From Tetragonia tetragonoides (Eukaryota; Streptophyta; Magnoliopsida; Caryophyllales; Aizoaceae), in contig CM076141.1 in the NCBI GenBank assembly GCA_038025085.1, positions 23,374,501 through 23,438,500 of the forward strand: a DNA stretch of 64,000 nucleotides, read 5' to 3'. The notes under the pieces were generated by a model. The model searched no databases. It saw only the letters and a program-made list of their open reading frames with translations, and was not told the origin of the DNA. A program made the position numbers and the translations under genes. Below are positions 59,401-64,000 of this stretch, in pieces. Within the stretch, counting starts at the first letter, position 1; the number at the start of each line of letters is the position of its first letter.

Positions 59401-62400
59401 ACAAGCTTCAACTCAAGCTTTTGAATGTATTTACGCGTTTTAAAAGCTCATACGATTAGGGTGATAGAAATTAAGTTCTTTTGTGTTGTATATTAAGAGA
59501 AAATAAACAAATACTTTGTTTGCATTCATTTGAGTGTGAAATAACACCAGGGTTGTTTAGAAGTACAAACAAGCTTCAACTCAAGCTTTTGAATGCATTT
59601 ACGCGTTTTAAAAGGTCATACGAGTAGGGTGAAATAGATTTGATTTCTTTTGTGTTGTATATTAAAAGAAAGCACCAAAATGTTTTGTTTGCATTCTTTT
59701 GAGTATGAAACTACACCAAGAATGTGTTAAATTACAAACAAGCTTCAACTCAAGCTTTTGAATGCATTTACGCGTTTTAAAAGCTCATGCGAGTAGGGTG
59801 AAAGAGATTTGAGTTCTTTTGTGTTGTATATTAAGAGAAAGCATCCAAATACTTTGCTTGCATTCATTTGAGTATGAAACTACACCTAGGATTTTTACAA
59901 GTACAAACAAGCTTCAACTCAAGCTTTTGAATGAATTTAGGCGTTTTAAAAGCTCAAACGAGTAGGGTGAAAGAGATTTGAGTTCTTTTGTGTTGTATAT
60001 TAAGAGAAAGCATCCAAATACTTTGTTTGCATTCATTTGAGTGTGAAACTACACCTAGGATGTTTACAGTTACAAACAAGCTTCAACTCAAGCTTTTGAA
60101 TGCATTTACGCGTTTTAAAAGCTCATACGAGTAGGTTGAAAGAGATTTCAGCTCTTTTGTGTTGTATATTAAGAGAAAGCATCCAAATACTTTGTTTCCA
60201 TTCATTTAAGTGTGAAACTACACCTAGGATGTTTACAAGTACAAACAAGCTTCAACTCAAGCTTTTGAATGCATTTACGCGTTTTAAAAGCTCATACGAG
60301 TAGGGTGAAAGAGATTTGAGTTCTTTTGTGTTGTATATTAAGAAAAAGCATCCAAATACTTTGTTTCAATTCATTTAAGTTTGAAACTACACCTAGGATA
60401 TTTACAAGTACAAACAAGCTTCAACTCAAGCTTTTGAATGTATTTACGCGTTTTAAAAGCTCATACGATTAGGGTGATAGAAATTGAGTTCTTTTGTGTT
60501 GTATATTAAGAGAAAATAAACAAATACTTTGTTTGCATTCATTTGAGTGTGAAATAACACCAGGGTTGTTTAGAAGTACAAACAAGCTTCAACTCAAGCT
60601 TTTGAATGCATTTACGCGTTTTAAAAGGTCATACGAGTAGGGTGAAATAGATTTGATTTCTTTTGTGTTGTATATTAAGAGAAAGCACCCAAATGTTTTG
60701 TTTACATTCTTTTGAGTATGAAACTACACCAAGAATGTGTTAAATTACAAACAAGCTTCAACTCAAGCTTTTGAATGCATTTACGCGTTTTAAAGGCTCA
60801 TGCGAGTAGGGTGAAAGAGATTTGAGTTCTTTTGTGTTGTATATTAAGAGAAAGCATCCAAATACTTTGCTTGCTTTCATTTGAGTATGAAACTACACCT
60901 AGGATGTTTACAAGTACAAAGAAACTTCAACTCAAGCTGTTGAATGAATTTAGGCGTTGTAAAAGCTCATACGAGTAGGGTGAAAGAGATATGATTTCTT
61001 TTGTGTTGTATATTAGGAGAAATCATTCAAATACTTTGTTTGCATTTATTTGAGTGTGAAACTACACCGAGCATGTTTAGAGTTACAAACAATCTTCAAC
61101 TCAAACTTTTGAATGCATTTACGCGTTTTAAAAGCTCATGCGAGTAGGGTGAAAGAGATTTGAGTTCTTTTGTGTTGTATATTAAGAGAATGTATCGAAA
61201 TACTTTGTTTGCATTCATTTGAGTATGAAACTACACCTAGGATGTTTACAAGTACAAACAAGCTTCAACTCAAGCTGTTGAATGAATTTAGGCGTTTTAA
61301 AAGCTGATACGAGTAGGGTGAAAGATATTTGAGTTCTTTTGTGTTGTATATTAAGAGAAAGCATCCAAATACTTTGTTTGCATTCATTTGAGTGTGAAAC
61401 TACACCTAGGATGTTTACAGTTACAAACAAGCTTCAACTCAAGCTTTTGAATGCATTTACGCGTTTTAAAAGCTCATACGAGTAGGGTGAAAGAGATTTC
61501 AGCTCTTTTGTGTTGTATATTAAGAGAAAGCATCCAAATACTTTGTTTCCATTCATTTAAGTGTGAAACTACACCTAGGATGTTTACAAGTACAAACAAG
61601 CTTCAACTCAAGCTTTTGAATGCATTTACGCGTTTTAAAAGCTCATACGAGTAGGGTGAAAGAGATATGATTTCTTTTGTGTTGTATATTAGGAGAAAGC
61701 ATCCAAATACTTTGTTTGCATTCATTTGAGTGTGAAACTACACCGAGCATGTTTAGAGTTACAAACAATCTTCAACTCAAACATTTGAATGCATTTACGC
61801 GTTTTAAAAGCTCATACGAGTAGGGTGAAAGAGATTTGATTTCTTTTGTGTTGTATATTAAGAAAAAGCATCCAAATACTTTGTTTCCATTCATTTGAGT
61901 GTGAAACTACACCTAGGATGTTTACAGTTACAAACAAGCTTCAACTCAAGCTGTTGAATGTATTTACTCGTTTTAACAGCTCTTACGACTAGGGTGATAG
62001 AAATTGAGTTCTTTTGTGTTGTTTATTAAGAGAAAATAAACAAATACTTTGTTTGCATTCAGTTGAGTGTGAAATAACACCAGGGTTGTTTAGAAGTACA
62101 AACAAGCTTCAACTCAAGCTTTTGAATGCATTTACGCGTTTTAAAAGATTATACGAGTAGGGTGAAATAGATTTGATTTCTTTTGTGTAGTATATTAAGA
62201 GAAAGCACCCAAATGTTTTGTTTGCATTCTTTTGAGTATGAAACTACACCAAGAATGTGTTAAATTACAAACAAGTTTCAACTCAAGCTTTTGAATGCAT
62301 TTACGCGTTATAAAAGCTCATGCGAGTAGGGTGAAAGAGATTTGAGTTCTTTTGTGTTGTATATTAAGAGAAAGCATCCAAATACTTTGTTTGCATTCAT

Positions 62401-64000
62401 TTGAGTATGAAACTACACCTAGGATGTTTACAAGTACAAACAAGCTTCAACTCAAGCTGTTGAATGAATTTAGGCGTTTTAAAAGCTCATACGAGTAGGG
62501 TGAAAAAGATTTGAGTTCTTTTGTGTTGTATATTAAGAAAAAGCATCCAAATACTTTGTTTCCATTCATTTAAGTGTGAAACTACACCTAGGATGTTTAC
62601 AAGTACAAACAAGCTTCAACTCAAGCTTTTGAATGCATTTACGCGTTTCAAAAGCTCAAACGAGTAGGAAGAAAGAGATTTGAGTTCTTTTGTGTTGTAT
62701 ATTATGAAAAAGCATCCAAATACTTTGTTTTCATTCATTTAAGTGTGAAACTACACCCAGGATGTTTACAAGTACAAACAAGCTTCAACTCAAGCTGTTG
62801 AATGAATTTAGGCGTTTTAAAAGCTCATACGAGTAGGGTGAAAAAGATTTGAGTTCTTTTGTGTTGTATATTAAGAGAAAGCATCCAAATACTTTGTTTG
62901 CATTCATTTGAGTGTGAAACTACTCCTAGGATGTTTACAGTTACAAACAAGCTTCAACTCAAGCTTTTGAATGCATTTACGCGCTTTAAAAGCTCATACG
63001 AGTAGGGTGAAAGAGATTTGAGCTCTTTTGTGTTGTATATTAAGAGAAAGCATCCAAATACTTTGTTTCCATTCATTTAAGTGTGAAACTACACCTAGGA
63101 TGTTTACAAGTACAAACAAGCTTCAACTCAAGCTTTTGAATGCATTTACGCATTTTAAAAGCTCATACGAGTAGGGTGAAAGAGATTTGAGTTCTTTTGT
63201 GTTGTATATTAAGAAAAAGCATCCAAATACTTTGTTTCCATTCATTTAAGTGTGAAACTACACCTAGGATGTTTACAAGTACAAACAAGCTTCAACTCAA
63301 GCTTTTGAATGTATTTACGCGTTTTAAAAGCTCATACGAGTAGGGTGAAAGAGATTTGAGTTCTTTTGTGTTGTATAGTAAGAGAAAGCATCCAAATACT
63401 TTGTTTGCATTAATTTGAGTGTGAAACTACACCTAGGAAGTTTACAAGTACAAACAAGCTTCAACTCAAGCTTTTGAATGCATTTACGCATTTTAAAAGC
63501 TCATACGAGTAGGGTGAAAGAGATTTGAGTTCTTTTGTGTTGTATATTAAGAAAAAGCATCCAAATACTTTGTTTCCATTCATTTAAGTGTGAAACTACA
63601 CCTAGGATGTTTACAAGTACAAACAAGCTTCAACTCAAGCTTTTGAATGCATTTACGCGTTATAAAAGCTCATGCGAGTAGGGTAAAAGAGATTTGAGCT
63701 CTTTTGTGTTGTATATTAAGAGAAAGCATCCAAATACTTTGTTTCCATTCATTTAAGTGTGAAACTACACCTAGGATGTTTACAAGTACAAACAAGCTTC
63801 AACTCAAGCTTTTGAATGCATTTACGCATTTTAAAAGCTCATACGAGTAGGGTGAAAGAGATTTGAGTTCTTTTGTGTTGTATATTAAGAAAAAGCATCC
63901 AAATACTTTGTTTCCATTCATTTAAGTGTGAAACTACACCTAGGATGTTTACAAGTACAAACAAGCTTCAACTCAAGCTTTTGAATGTATTTACGCGTTT
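56458..64000 (+). repeat. 169-bp satellite array, right block (about 45 monomers)
   Basis: Same monomer and orientation. The block starts exactly at AAGAGAAAG next to the outer end of the E2 5' LTR. Its variant set differs from the other blocks: GAATGAATTTAGGCG, CATGCGAG, TTACGCATTTT, AAATAAACAAATAC, and frequent TTCCATTCATTTAAG towards the right end. No genes are seen to the end of the window. Confidence 0.97.
57408..60951 (+). repeat. about 844-bp (5-monomer) higher-order repeat in the right block
   Basis: The AGGCG variant marker recurs at 57408, 58251, 59095 and 59939 (843-844 bp each), then at 60952 (1013 bp, one extra monomer). The CACCAGGGTTG marker recurs at about 57857, 58702 and 59547 with 845-bp spacing. 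The HOR is therefore shorter than the 16-19-mers of the left block. Confidence 0.8.

Noticed and set aside
1..64000. CENP-B-box-like 17-mer in the monomer
   Set aside because: I looked for a TTCG....A..CGGG-type match in the consensus and saw none. CTTCAACTCAAGC is not close enough.

Overview
This 64 kb window is almost entirely a tandem satellite array, most likely plant (peri)centromeric DNA, interrupted by two LTR retrotransposons. About 55.7 kb (roughly 87%) consists of an AT-rich 169-bp monomer in one orientation, some 330 copies. A plant, probably a eudicot, is suggested by the nucleosome-sized satellite, a primer-binding site of the plant initiator-tRNA-Met type (TGGTATCAGAGC) in both elements, and a Ty3/gypsy polyprotein of plant chromovirus type. 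I do not recognise the species or the satellite. I see no host genes, RNA genes, CRISPR arrays or telomeric repeats.

Layout: (1) 1-35978, left array, with higher-order repeats (HORs) of mostly about 16-19 monomers (offsets 2701, 3207, 3209 and 3213 bp), a near-identical 1011-bp 6-mer in three tandem copies, and four 55-bp truncated monomers. (2) 35979-41330, plus strand, a nearly complete Ty3/gypsy element (E1). It has an intact 5' LTR, PBS, gag-protease, reverse transcriptase, RNase H, integrase and polypurine tract, and a 3' LTR cut to 199 bp. A single in-frame UAG separates protease from reverse transcriptase. (3) 41331-53560, middle satellite block. (4) 53561-56457, minus strand, a short non-autonomous relative (E2). 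It has an intact 5' LTR, PBS, the N-terminal half of the same Gag fused to an unrecognised acidic region, a polypurine tract and a truncated 3' LTR. It has no protease, RT or integrase. (5) 56458-64000, right satellite block, organised largely as a roughly 844-bp 5-mer.

How they may work together: E1 and E2 are almost identical from the promoter-proximal LTR through the PBS and leader into gag (about 1.2 kb). They differ in upstream U3 and in everything after the middle of gag. This suggests that E2-type RNAs are packaged and reverse-transcribed by proteins from E1-type elements. The integrase reading frame of E1 runs into its 3' LTR and no chromodomain is visible. With the satellite location, this fits the centromeric retrotransposon (CRM) type of chromovirus, though that assignment is inference. 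Both intact 5' LTR ends abut the same bond of the satellite monomer from opposite sides, and both 3' LTRs have lost the R-U5 end. The two surviving 5' LTR promoters therefore point towards each other across the 12.2-kb middle array.
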